Part shown: positions 33,020 to 41,995 of the stretch, in pieces
Numbering within the stretch: the stretch's first letter is position 1
Layout of the letters: the number at the start of each line of letters is the position of its first letter
NCBI GenBank assembly: GCA_963655255.1
Contig: CAVKEB010000008.1
Coordinates: 19,800-83,799, forward strand
Reading direction: 5' to 3'
Length of the DNA stretch: 64,000 nucleotides
Origin: CAG-791 sp963655255
Lineage (GTDB): Bacteria > Bacillota > Clostridia > Lachnospirales > Lachnospiraceae
Notes under the pieces: model-generated
What the model saw: only the letters and a program-made list of their open reading frames with translations
Database searches by the model: none
What the model was told of the DNA's origin: nothing
Position numbers and translations under genes: made by a program

Positions 33020-34699
33020 ATGAAAATACTGATTTTCCTGAAAAAATTTGCAATCGCCCTTTCCTTCGGCCTTCTCGGCATCCTGTCCGCCGCAGTGTTC
33101 CTGTTCAGCCTTGTGACGGTGATTTCCTTCCGGCAGTACGAGCAGAATGATCTGTTTGATATCGCGCGGGACAATGTGCCGCTCCTTCTGCTGTCCATGG
33201 CGGCGGTGCTGGCGGTGACCGGCATCGTGTTATGGAAAATGGAAAAGAACGGAGCCGGGAGGAAAAACAGGAAAACAGGGCAGGAAGAGCGCCCCGCCTT
33301 TCCCTGGCCGATGATGATTTTCGCGGGAGCGATGTCCCTTTTTCTGATTCTCGTGATCCGCGGAAATGCAACGAACGACGCCCTGCAGCTGGACGATATC
33401 ATGCAGGCCTTTTCCGCGGGGGACTATGGAGCCCTGCGCGAGGGCGGGTATCTTTTCGTTTATCCGTTTCAGATCACCTATGTTTTCATCGGACAGCTGA
33501 TCGCGGCGCTGTGCGGACCGTCTGATTTTCTTGTCTATCAGCTTCTCAATGTCGTTTCCATTCTCTGCAACCTGTATTTCCTGTACCGGATCGCCTGGGA
33601 GCTGTTCCGCAGCAGGAAGGTCTGCGCGGTCCTGCAGATTCTGGCGATGGGCTGCTGGTTTTACTATGTGTTCGCGACTTTCGTGTATGCCGACCTGTGG
33701 TCGTTCGCTGTTCAGACGGCGGCGTTGTGGCTGGAAATCGTCTATCTGAACCGGCGAAGACTCCGGTATGCGGTGGGGGCCGGGATCTGTATCGCGGCGG
33801 CAGTGCTCCTGAAAACCAACTGTTATGTCGCTCTGATCGCGATGGTACTCATCCTCCTGATGGACGCAGTGAGGGAGAATCCCTGCGGGCCGTCCGGGAA
33901 GGCGGCTGAAGCGGAACCGAGAAGCCGCGGACTGCTTCGCGCTGCTCTTTTATGCGTCTTGCTCGTTGTCCTGACGAAGGGCGCCCAGAGCGCGGTCAAT
34001 GCCGCCGCGGCGAAGGCGGCCGGACTGGAGAGGATGCCGTCCGGCGTTCCGGCGGCCGCTTATTTTGCCATGGGAATGCAGGAGACCGAGGGCAAATACG
34101 GCTGGTACAACGGAACGAATGTCGGCCTTTTCCGGGAAGCGGGGTACGATCCGGAGGAAACCGTGCGGGCCGCGAAGCGGTCCATGGCGGAATCTCTTGG
34201 AGAATTCCGGAATTCCAAACGGTATCTGATCCGCTTCTATGCGGGAAAATTTCTGTCCCAGTGGGGAGATCCCACCTGCGTCTCCATGCGGGAGATGGAG
34301 GAGACAAGGCGGCACACGGGAGAGCTCTCCCCGCTTGTTTCGTCGCTGATCTTCGGGAACGGCAGCAGGATTCTGCAGTGGGGAATGAATGTGACGCATT
34401 CGCTGATCTATCTGGGACTTGTCCTCTACGCGGCTGCCATGTGGAGACGGCGGAGGAAAGCGGGGCGCTGGACCGTTTCGGATGCGGAGGTTCTGCTCGT
34501 GATTTTCATCATCGGCGGAATGCTGTTCCATCAGCTCTGGGAGGCATCCGGCAGGTACACGATGCGGTACTACCTGACGATGCTCCCACTCTCGGCGTGG
34601 GGGATCTGCAGATTGCTGGGGAAGGTGAGGGCAGTGGCAGCAGGAAGGCCTGACACAGGCACCGGAAACCCGGAAAACGGCAGCAGGTTTTTGGCCTGA
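33020..34699 (+). CDS. Polytopic membrane protein, GT-C glycosyltransferase-like
   Basis: 559 residues with about eleven to twelve membrane segments. A first large loop carries NDALQLDDIMQAF, an acidic motif in the place where GT39-type (ArnT/PMT) enzymes have their catalytic Asp residues, and a second extracellular region holds MQETEGKYGWYNG. This points to a lipid-linked-sugar glycosyltransferase, but I cannot name the product. There is no good ribosome binding site; ATG 33020 is the first plausible start after the 6S-like terminator. Confidence 0.7.
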   Translation: MKILIFLKKFAIALSFGLLGILSAAVFLFSLVTVISFRQYEQNDLFDIARDNVPLLLLSMAAVLAVTGIVLWKMEKNGAGRKNRKTGQEERPAFPWPMMIFAGAMSLFLILVIRGNATNDALQLDDIMQAFSAGDYGALREGGYLFVYPFQITYVFIGQLIAALCGPSDFLVYQLLNVVSILCNLYFLYRIAWELFRSRKVCAVLQILAMGCWFYYVFATFVYADLWSFAVQTAALWLEIVYLNRRRLRYAVGAGICIAAAVLLKTNCYVALIAMVLILLMDAVRENPCGPSGKAAEAEPRSRGLLRAALLCVLLVVLTKGAQSAVNAAAAKAAGLERMPSGVPAAAYFAMGMQETEGKYGWYNGTNVGLFREAGYDPEETVRAAKRSMAESLGEFRNSKRYLIRFYAGKFLSQWGDPTCVSMREMEETRRHTGELSPLVSSLIFGNGSRILQWGMNVTHSLIYLGLVLYAAAMWRRRRKAGRWTVSDAEVLLVIFIIGGMLFHQLWEASGRYTMRYYLTMLPLSAWGICRLLGKVRAVAAGRPDTGTGNPENGSRFLA

Positions 34700-34812
34700 A
34701 TGCCGGAGGAATGAGACAGCCAGAACGCGGGAATCGGGGGCAGAGCTTCTGACGACGCACAGGCAGGAGAATCGGAACAAAGCGATCGGAAACGGATTTG
34801 CGGGGGGACAAC

Positions 34813-35961
34813 ATGCTGGATCCGACAGGAAGGTTTTACAACATATTTACCGGCTGCATCATGGGCGGCGCATTCGGGGACGCGTTGGGATTTCCCGTGG
34901 AGTTCATGCAGCTTTCGGAGATCGTGGAGCACTACGGCAGACAGGGAATCGTGCGGCCGGAATTCGGCCCGAACCGGAAGGCGATGATCAGCGATGACAC
35001 GCAGCTGACCCTGTTCGGCATGGACGGGCTCACGCAGGGACTGAAGCTCAGGAGAAGCGGGGCGGCGGATGCGGACGCAGAGGTCTTTCTGGATCTTGCA
35101 TACCTTGACTGGTATGCGACGCAGCAGTCCCGGATCCGCTACACGCAGCCCTTTACCGCAATTTATTCCGATCACCGCCTGAGAGCGCAGCGGGCGCCGG
35201 GCAAAACCTGCATGAGCGCCCTCTCGCAGCAGTTTCTGGCGGATCAGGGCACGGGACAGGCGTATGACCTTCGCAGAAGGGGAACGCTGGAGGCTCCGCT
35301 CAATGCGAGCAAGGGGTGCGGCGCGGTGATGCGGGCGGCACCGATCGGACTGATGCTGAACGCGGAGAACCAGAATCTGAACCGGGAGAGCGTCTGCCTT
35401 ACGGCGGCGCGGGCCGCGGCGATTACGCACGGGCACCCGTTCGCATGGCTTTCCTCGGCGCTTCTTGCGGAAATCGTCCATCGGATGACCTATCGAAGGC
35501 CCGCGGATCCGACGCTGGAGCGTCTGATAGCCAACGCGGTTTATCAGGTGGAACAGGAGTTTCGGGGCGTGAAGGAACTCCCGGAGTTTATCGCACTGAT
35601 GGAAAAGGCCATGGAGCTTGCGGCGGATGGCGGCGCGAAGACGGGGGAGAGCCTCTCCAGGATCGGGAAAGGCGTCACCGCGGAATCGACGCTTGCGATC
35701 AGCATTTACCTTGCGCTCCACTATCAGAACGACTATTTTACGGCGGTTCACGCGGCGGTCAACCAGAGCGGGGATTCCGACACGGCGGGGTCCGTCACGG
35801 GAAATCTTCTGGGAGCGTGGCTTGGGTACGAAGCGGTCAGCTATCAGCTGGACTGCGTCTACGGCATGCAGGGGTTTCTCGAACAGCACCTTGAGATGTA
35901 CGACCTTCTCCTCGACACGGTGCGCAGAGCCTGGCACACGGCGATCCTGGGAGATTTCTAG
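34813..35961 (+). CDS. ADP-ribosylglycohydrolase family protein
   Basis: 382 residues. GGAFGDALGFPVEF at the start, SDDTQLTLF (first metal-binding acids) and GDSDTAGSVTGNLLGAWLG near 323-341 (second metal site) are the ADP-ribosylhydrolase (DraG/ARH) signatures, so it probably removes ADP-ribose from proteins or small molecules using Mg ions. The ATG is preceded by GGGGGGAC. No ADP-ribosyltransferase partner is adjacent. Confidence 0.9.
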   Translation: MLDPTGRFYNIFTGCIMGGAFGDALGFPVEFMQLSEIVEHYGRQGIVRPEFGPNRKAMISDDTQLTLFGMDGLTQGLKLRRSGAADADAEVFLDLAYLDWYATQQSRIRYTQPFTAIYSDHRLRAQRAPGKTCMSALSQQFLADQGTGQAYDLRRRGTLEAPLNASKGCGAVMRAAPIGLMLNAENQNLNRESVCLTAARAAAITHGHPFAWLSSALLAEIVHRMTYRRPADPTLERLIANAVYQVEQEFRGVKELPEFIALMEKAMELAADGGAKTGESLSRIGKGVTAESTLAISIYLALHYQNDYFTAVHAAVNQSGDSDTAGSVTGNLLGAWLGYEAVSYQLDCVYGMQGFLEQHLEMYDLLLDTVRRAWHTAILGDF

Positions 35962-36262
35962 TCTGCGGATTTTCCCGAAGGTGAGGCAGTGGGCAGAACA
36001 GCGGCTCCGGAAACGGCGTTTTTTTCCGTCCGGAAAGAGGAATCCGGTGAGAAAGTGATTCCGGGCAGATGAGCCGCTGCAATTTAAAGGTGGCAAAAAA
36101 GAGTTCATTATGTATAATAAACTCTGTGTGCGAAGGCTCGGAAGGCAGAGAACGGGTGCTGTCCCGGGCATGCACTGCGTGATTACATTGGAGAAAATCC
36201 CTTCGCGGGATTCTCTTTATGCTGCCGCATGGAAAGCTGCGGCAAGAAAGGTAAAAAGATAT
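35962..36262 (+). promoter_or_regulatory. Leader of pheS with promoter and hairpins
   Basis: This 301-base gap has TATAAT at 36112-36117 inside a palindrome (AGAGTTCATTA with TAATAAACTCT), which could be a promoter overlapped by an operator. Downstream are GGAGAAAATCCC/GGGATTCTCTTT (about 36190-36217) and GCTGCCGCA/GCTGCGGCA hairpins just before the start. The spacing fits an attenuator-like leader. I searched for the T-box sequence GGGTGGNACCGCG and did not find it. Confidence 0.45.
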
Positions 36263-37285
36263 ATGGTACAGGAAGATCTGGAACGGATCCGGCAGGAAGC
36301 ACGCGAGCGTCTGGAGAAGGCATTCTCTCCGGAAGAAATCAATCAGATTAAGGTTGACTTCCTTGGCAAGAAGGGACAGCTCACCGGCATCCTGAAGGGA
36401 ATGAAGGATGTGGCGGCGCAGGATCGGCCGAAGGTAGGACAGATGGTCAACGAGACCCGCGTCCGCATCGAAGAGGCGATCAGCCAGCATCAGAAGGAAA
36501 TCGAGGAGAAGCTCCTCGCGGAGCGCCTGAAGGCAGAGAAGATTGACGTGACCCTTCCCGCGAAGAAGGAGACCAGAGGCCATCTTCACCCGAATACGGT
36601 AGCTCTTCGCGAGATCGAAGAGGTCTTTATCGGCATGGGCTACGAGGTTGTCGAGGGTCCGGAAATCGAGAAGGACTACTACAATTTCGAGGCGCTGAAC
36701 ATTCCGGCGGACCATCCGGCGAAGGATGAGCAGGACACCTTCTACATCAACGGCGAGATGCTCCTGCGCACCCAGACCTCCGGTACGCAGATTCACGAGA
36801 TGGAAAAGGGGCATATCCCGATCCGCATGATCGCTCCCGGCCGCGTTTACCGCGCCGACGAGGTGGATGCGACGCACAGCCCGGTCTTCCATCAGGTGGA
36901 GGGTCTTGTGGTGGACAAGGGAATCACCTTTGCGGACCTGAAAGGAACGCTTGCGGAGTTCGCGAAGTCGATCTTCGGCGAGGACACGAAGGTTCGTTTC
37001 CGCCCGCACCACTTCCCGTTCACGGAGCCGTCGGCAGAGATGGACGTTTCCTGCTTCAAGTGCGGCGGCAAGGGATGCAGCTTCTGCAAGAACGAGGGCT
37101 GGATCGAGATCCTCGGCTGCGGCATGGTGCACCCGCACGTTCTGGAGATGAGCGGTATTGATCCGGAGGTCTATTCCGGTTTTGCCTTCGGTGTCGGACT
37201 GGAGCGCATCGCCCTGCTGAAATACGAAATTGATGACATGCGCCTTCTTTATGAGAATGATAAGCGCTTTATTGATCAGTTCTGA
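36263..37285 (+). CDS. pheS: Phenylalanyl-tRNA synthetase alpha subunit
   Basis: Class II catalytic subunit, 340 residues. The N-terminal coiled coil (QEDLERIRQEARERLEKAF) precedes motif 2 and 3 regions: LLRTQTSGTQIHEME, RMIAPGRVYRADEVDATHSPVFHQVEG, FTEPSAEMDVSCFKCGG and FAFGVGLERIALLKY. ATG 36263 is chosen because the upstream open frame runs through leader hairpins and the family starts here. It forms an alpha2-beta2 enzyme with pheT. Confidence 0.96.
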   Translation: MVQEDLERIRQEARERLEKAFSPEEINQIKVDFLGKKGQLTGILKGMKDVAAQDRPKVGQMVNETRVRIEEAISQHQKEIEEKLLAERLKAEKIDVTLPAKKETRGHLHPNTVALREIEEVFIGMGYEVVEGPEIEKDYYNFEALNIPADHPAKDEQDTFYINGEMLLRTQTSGTQIHEMEKGHIPIRMIAPGRVYRADEVDATHSPVFHQVEGLVVDKGITFADLKGTLAEFAKSIFGEDTKVRFRPHHFPFTEPSAEMDVSCFKCGGKGCSFCKNEGWIEILGCGMVHPHVLEMSGIDPEVYSGFAFGVGLERIALLKYEIDDMRLLYENDKRFIDQF

Positions 37286-37401
37286 GAAAACACGGACAAG
37301 ATCCGCGTTTTGCAAGGAACCCCGGAAGGTCTTCCCCGGGAGCCCGGAACAATGATGGGACGCAGAAGCGGGGAAGCGGATAAAGAAGGAGAAATCGGCA
37401 A

Positions 37402-39936
37402 ATGAATACACCTATTTCATGGATTAAGGACTATGTTCCGGAGCTGAAATGCACGGACAAGGAATATTATGACCGGATGACGCTCTCGGGAACCAAGGTC
37501 GAGAACTGGAAGAATCTGGATCACAACTGCGAGAAGATCGTAGTCGGCCGCGTGGAGGCCATGGAGAAGCACCCCGACGCGGATCATCTGTGGGTCTGCC
37601 GGATCAACATCGGAACCGCTTATGCGGAGAACGGCTACACGGAAGAAAACGACGGCCTTTCCGGGCACGGAGAGGAGACGAAGAACTGCATCCAAATCGT
37701 GACCAGCGCGCAGAACCTTCAGGTCGGCGACGTGATCCCGACCTGCCTCAACGGCGGCAAGGTGGCGGGCGGCCATGACGGCGGTCCGATGCCGGAGGAG
37801 GGCATTAAGATCAAGTCCGGCAAGATGAGAGGACTTCCCAGTGTCGGCATGATGTGCGGCATCGAGGAGCTCGGTGCAACCAGAGACATGTATCCGGAAG
37901 CACCGGAGGACGGCATCTATGTTTTCCCGAAGGAACAGGCGGAAGACCTTGCTCTCGGTTCGGATGCCATCGAGGCTCTCGGCCTGCACGATACGAATTT
38001 TGAATACGAAATTACGTCCAACCGCGTGGACTGTTATTCCATTCTCGGAATCGCAAGAGAGGCGGCGGTGACCTTTGACAAGCCCTTTGTTCCTCCGGTT
38101 GTTACGGTGAAGCACGAAGGAGAGAAGGACACCTCCGATTATGTGGATGTCACCATCGAAGACAAGGACCTCTGCACGCGGTATGTTGCGGCCATCTGCA
38201 CCAATGTCAAGCTCGGACCGAGCCCCCGCTGGATGCAGAGGAGACTTGCGAATTTCGGCATCCGTCCGATCAACAACCTGGTTGACATCACGAACTTCGT
38301 CATGATGGAATACGGCCAGCCGATGCATGCGTATGATTTTGACACCATCCACGGAGGAAAAATCATTGTCCGCCGCGCACACGACGGCGATACCTTTGTG
38401 ACGCTGGACGGTCAGGAGAGAAAGCTCGATCACGATGTTCTGATGATCAATGACGCGGATCGCGCGGTCGGTCTTGCCGGCATCATGGGCGGCGAGGATT
38501 CCATGATCACGGAGAACGTGCACACCGTCCTTCTGGAGGCGGCTACGTTCAACGGGACCAACATCCGCAAGGCTTCCAAGAGAATCGGCATCCGTACGGA
38601 TGCTTCTGCAATTTTCGAAAAGGGACTGGATCCCTACAACGCACTGGATGCCATGAACCGCGCGTGCCAGCTGATGGAAGAGCTGGGCTGCGGAACCGTG
38701 GCAAAGAGCTATGTGGATGTACATGACGAGCTGCCCACGCTCCGGAGAATCAAATTCGAGCCGGAGAAGATCAATGCTTATCTGGGAACGTCCTATACGG
38801 CAGAGAGAATGCTGGAGATCTTCCGCAAGGAAGAGCTGTCCTACGATGAGAAGACAGGAGAGCTGATCGTTCCTTCGTTCCGTCAGGACCTGAAGGCAAT
38901 GTGCGATATCGCGGAGGAAGCGGCGAGATTTGACGGCTATGACAAGGTTCCGTCCACGCTTCCGTCCAGCTCTGCGACCGTCGGCGGTCTCCAGCCGATG
39001 ATGAAGCTGCAGGATCTCGCGAGAACGGTTGCGATGGATTACGGTTACTCCGAGTCCGAGACCTTCTCCTTCGAGAGCCCGAAGGTGTTCGATACGCTCC
39101 GCCTTGGTGCGGAGGATCCGGAGAGAAAGGCCATCCGGATTTCGAATCCTCTCGGTGAGGACTTCTCGATCATGCGCACGCAGATGGTCAGCTCCATCCT
39201 GACGTCTCTGGCAACGAACTATGCCCGCCGGAACAAGGATGTGAAGCTGTTCGATCTCGGCAAGATTTATCAGGCGAAGGAGCTCCCGCTGACGGATTAT
39301 CCGGATGAGAGACCGCAGCTGACGCTCGGCTTCTACGGGGAAGGAGATTTCTTCACCCTGAAGGGAGCTGTGGAGGATTTCCTGAAATCCGCGGGCATCA
39401 AGGAGAAGGTTCTGTGCGACCCGGAGGCCGGCAAGAACTTCCTGCATCCCGGACGCCAGGCGCTGGTGCTCCTGTCCGATCCGCACGGCGGCCCGAAGGG
39501 CGCGCCGGTGAACACCGTGGCCGGCTACATGGGAGAGGTTCATCCGACCGTTGCCAGGGCATACGGCATCGGCGACCGCGTCTATATCGCCAGCATCGAC
39601 CTGAAGACGGTTCTCTCCAAGGCGTCCTTCACGCATCATTACGAAGGAATCGCAAAGTTCCCGGCGATGAGCCGCGACATCTCCATGGTGGTTCCGAAGA
39701 CGGTTTCCGCGGGAGAGATTGAGGAAGTGATTGAACAGCGCGGCGGAAAGCTCCTGGAGTCCTACCGTCTGTTCGACCTGTACGAAGGCGCTCAGGTGAA
39801 GCCCGGATGCAAGTCCATGGCGTATAGCCTGACCTTCCGCCACAAGGACCGCACGCTGGAGACCGAGGAAGTGGACAAGGCCATGAAGAAGATCCTGAAT
39901 GGTCTGGAAGCTCTGAACATCGAGCTCCGCTCCTGA
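37402..39936 (+). CDS. pheT: Phenylalanyl-tRNA synthetase beta subunit
   Basis: 844 residues: tRNA-binding domain (VVGRVEAMEKHPDADHLWVC), B3/4 editing region, B5 and the C-terminal anticodon-binding domain ending FRHKDRTLETEEVDKAMKKIL. Between the two strands of the tRNA-binding domain is an extra loop of about 22 residues (YAENGYTEENDGLSGHGEE) not seen in the common form. GAAGGAGAA precedes the ATG. Transcribed with pheS; a terminator follows. Confidence 0.96.
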   Translation: MNTPISWIKDYVPELKCTDKEYYDRMTLSGTKVENWKNLDHNCEKIVVGRVEAMEKHPDADHLWVCRINIGTAYAENGYTEENDGLSGHGEETKNCIQIVTSAQNLQVGDVIPTCLNGGKVAGGHDGGPMPEEGIKIKSGKMRGLPSVGMMCGIEELGATRDMYPEAPEDGIYVFPKEQAEDLALGSDAIEALGLHDTNFEYEITSNRVDCYSILGIAREAAVTFDKPFVPPVVTVKHEGEKDTSDYVDVTIEDKDLCTRYVAAICTNVKLGPSPRWMQRRLANFGIRPINNLVDITNFVMMEYGQPMHAYDFDTIHGGKIIVRRAHDGDTFVTLDGQERKLDHDVLMINDADRAVGLAGIMGGEDSMITENVHTVLLEAATFNGTNIRKASKRIGIRTDASAIFEKGLDPYNALDAMNRACQLMEELGCGTVAKSYVDVHDELPTLRRIKFEPEKINAYLGTSYTAERMLEIFRKEELSYDEKTGELIVPSFRQDLKAMCDIAEEAARFDGYDKVPSTLPSSSATVGGLQPMMKLQDLARTVAMDYGYSESETFSFESPKVFDTLRLGAEDPERKAIRISNPLGEDFSIMRTQMVSSILTSLATNYARRNKDVKLFDLGKIYQAKELPLTDYPDERPQLTLGFYGEGDFFTLKGAVEDFLKSAGIKEKVLCDPEAGKNFLHPGRQALVLLSDPHGGPKGAPVNTVAGYMGEVHPTVARAYGIGDRVYIASIDLKTVLSKASFTHHYEGIAKFPAMSRDISMVVPKTVSAGEIEEVIEQRGGKLLESYRLFDLYEGAQVKPGCKSMAYSLTFRHKDRTLETEEVDKAMKKILNGLEALNIELRS

Positions 39937-39962
39937 TGCGGGTATGTTCGGAAAATGATGGA

Positions 39963-39995
39963 AGGGCAAGGCCTTGGAAGGCCCTGCCCTTTTTC
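39963..39995 (+). terminator. Terminator after pheT
   Basis: AGGGCAAGGCCTT pairs with AAGGCCCTGCCCT and is followed by TTTTT. Confidence 0.88.
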
Positions 39996-40070
39996 CACAT
40001 TCAGGACAAGAGAGAAAGGCCGGATCCGGGAGCTGGTTCCAAATAAAAGGTATCGGACACGGAATAGAGT

Positions 40071-41735
40071 ATGAAGATTACAAGAAAAAGCAACACAAAA
40101 GAGCCCTCCTGCCCGGGGGAAAAAGATCGGTGCATCCGGCGGATTTTCTTCTGCCTGACAGCGGTTTATATTCTGCTGCTGATCCCGATTCTTGCGATCG
40201 GGCGGTACGACGTTCCTTCGGCGGATGATTTTTCCATGGGACTGGGAACGAGACTTGCCTATGAGGCGACCGGCTCGGCTGCGGCCGTGGCAGGCAGGGT
40301 GCTGTCGGAGACGGTGCGCTATTACCGAACCTGGATCGGATATTTTACCTCCTGCCTGTTCACCACGGTTTCTCCCGCCACCTTCGGAGAGAAGTGGTAC
40401 GCGTTGACGCCGGTGATCATTCTGCTGGCCCTGCACATCGGCGTGATCGTGTTCTTCTATGCGCTGATGGAGAAGGCGCTCGGAATGAACCGGTGGGTGC
40501 GGCGGTGCATGACGGTGCTGACGCTGTTTCTGATGATTCAGCTGATGCCGGAGGGGAGTCTCCGCGTGGAGGCCTTCTACTGGTGGAGCGGCGCGGGAAA
40601 CTATACGCTCACCTTTTCAGTGGGGCTGTTGTATCTCGCCTTCCTGCTTCTTGCCGCGTATGCGGACGGGAAAAGAGCCCGCACCGCGTTCTTCGTCCTG
40701 GCCTGCGTTTCCGGCTTTTTCGCGGGCGGGGGGAATTATCTGAGCTCGCTGTCCTGGGCGATTGTCACGGTGCTTCTTGGTGCGGCGCTCCTGCTGATCC
40801 GGTCCGGGAAAATGGGAGCGGTTCTCTGGAAAAAGGAGACCGGCCCCGCAGAGGCGGAGGATTCGCCTGGCAGGGAGCAGTGGAACCGGCATCTTTTCTT
40901 CCGGGGAGATCTCTCCGCGCGGCTTCTGGTGCCGATGGGATTTCTTCTTGCCGGCTTTGCCGTAAGCTGCCTTGCGCCGGGAAACCGGATCCGCGGGGGA
41001 GAGGCGGAAGGGTTCGGTGCGGTGAAATCCATCCTTCTTTCTCTTTATTACACGCTGTCCTATCCGCTGAATCAGTGGATGAACTGGGCGGTTCTGCTCG
41101 TGCTTGCCATCGCGGCAGTGATTTTCCGGATGGGCTTTGAGGCGGACCGGGATGTGGACGGCGTTTTGTCCCGGCTGACCTTTGCCTTTCCGTTTCCGGC
41201 GGCGGTTCTGGGATACGGCGTGGTGAGTGCGGTCGTGACGCCGGCGCTCTATGCGCAGGGGAATATGGATGCCGGACGGATTCAGAGTACCTTCTGGCTG
41301 CACACGGTACTTGTCCTGATGCTGCTCGAGTGGTATCTTGTCGGTGGACTTTACCGGGCCCGGCAGGAGCGCAGGGGAACGTCTGACGGCGGGAAGGAAA
41401 AGGACTCCCGGAGGGAAGTCCTTCTGATCCGGGGACTTGCGCTGTTCCTCTTCGTGTTCTCCCTTCTTGCAGTGAAGGCGGATCCGGATTTCTATACCGC
41501 ATCGGGTGCCGTGTCCGAGCTTCTGGACGGATCGGCCGCGCAGTACGGGAAGGAAAATGCGGAGCGGTTTGCACTTCTGCACAATCCGGAAGAGGAGGAT
41601 GCGGTTCTGCCACGCTATACGGTTCATCCGCAGCTTTTATACTTCGCGGATGTCAGTGAAGATCCGGATGACTGGGCGAACCGGAAGATGAGCGAATATT
41701 ACGGGAAGAAGAGCGTCCGGGGAGCCGGGCAGTGA
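40071..41735 (+). CDS. DUF6056-like polytopic membrane protein
   Basis: 554 residues with about twelve membrane segments. The first loop has IGRYDVPSADDFSMG and the next VRYYRTWIGYFTSCLF, which I recall from the DUF6056 family common in Lachnospiraceae. The acidic SADD motif in the first outer loop and overall plan suggest a GT-C-type glycosyltransferase acting on a lipid-linked sugar. The function is unproven. It does not resemble the protein at 33020 beyond general plan. Confidence 0.7.
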   Translation: MKITRKSNTKEPSCPGEKDRCIRRIFFCLTAVYILLLIPILAIGRYDVPSADDFSMGLGTRLAYEATGSAAAVAGRVLSETVRYYRTWIGYFTSCLFTTVSPATFGEKWYALTPVIILLALHIGVIVFFYALMEKALGMNRWVRRCMTVLTLFLMIQLMPEGSLRVEAFYWWSGAGNYTLTFSVGLLYLAFLLLAAYADGKRARTAFFVLACVSGFFAGGGNYLSSLSWAIVTVLLGAALLLIRSGKMGAVLWKKETGPAEAEDSPGREQWNRHLFFRGDLSARLLVPMGFLLAGFAVSCLAPGNRIRGGEAEGFGAVKSILLSLYYTLSYPLNQWMNWAVLLVLAIAAVIFRMGFEADRDVDGVLSRLTFAFPFPAAVLGYGVVSAVVTPALYAQGNMDAGRIQSTFWLHTVLVLMLLEWYLVGGLYRARQERRGTSDGGKEKDSRREVLLIRGLALFLFVFSLLAVKADPDFYTASGAVSELLDGSAAQYGKENAERFALLHNPEEEDAVLPRYTVHPQLLYFADVSEDPDDWANRKMSEYYGKKSVRGAGQ

Positions 41736-41774
41736 AGAAGCAGGCGGGACCGAATCTGCGAGGATCATGTTGGT

Positions 41775-41933
41775 CGACGGGAGGCAGATTGGTATCCGGC
41801 GGACGGGCCTTCGCGAGGGCCTCGGCACTTGTGAGCGTATTTCAGCGAACTTAGTGCCGCTAGGTCCCGAGAAAGAGGCGCGAGCCGTGCCCGTCAGCGG
41901 ATACAATCTGCCAAATCCCGGCGTACAGATCTG
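41775..41933 (+). repeat. Family B structured element, copy B1
   Basis: Homologous to 48025-48173. Outer stem GGCAGATTGGTATCC with GGATACAATCTGCC; second stem GACGGGC with GCCCGTC; inner stem GGCACT with AGTGCC, whose loop holds the conserved GTGAGCG and TCAGCGAAC. In copy B2 the second stem changes to TGCGGGC/GCCCGCA, keeping pairing. It ends about 63 bases before the aminopeptidase start, so it is probably part of that leader. No protein is encoded. Confidence 0.8.
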
Positions 41934-41995
41934 GTCGGCCCGCGGATTCGGTTTGACAGAATGGAACGATAGATTTCAGGAAAGGAAGAGTTGAT

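Noticed and set aside
35962..36262. A T-box riboswitch before pheS
   Set aside because: The conserved antiterminator sequence GGGTGGNACCGCG and a specifier loop are not visible; only simple hairpins are.
37417..39969. An 850-residue minus-strand open frame opposite pheT
   Set aside because: It mirrors pheT codon by codon and has no ribosome binding site or recognisable domain. A similar mirror frame lies opposite pepP at 30423-32705.
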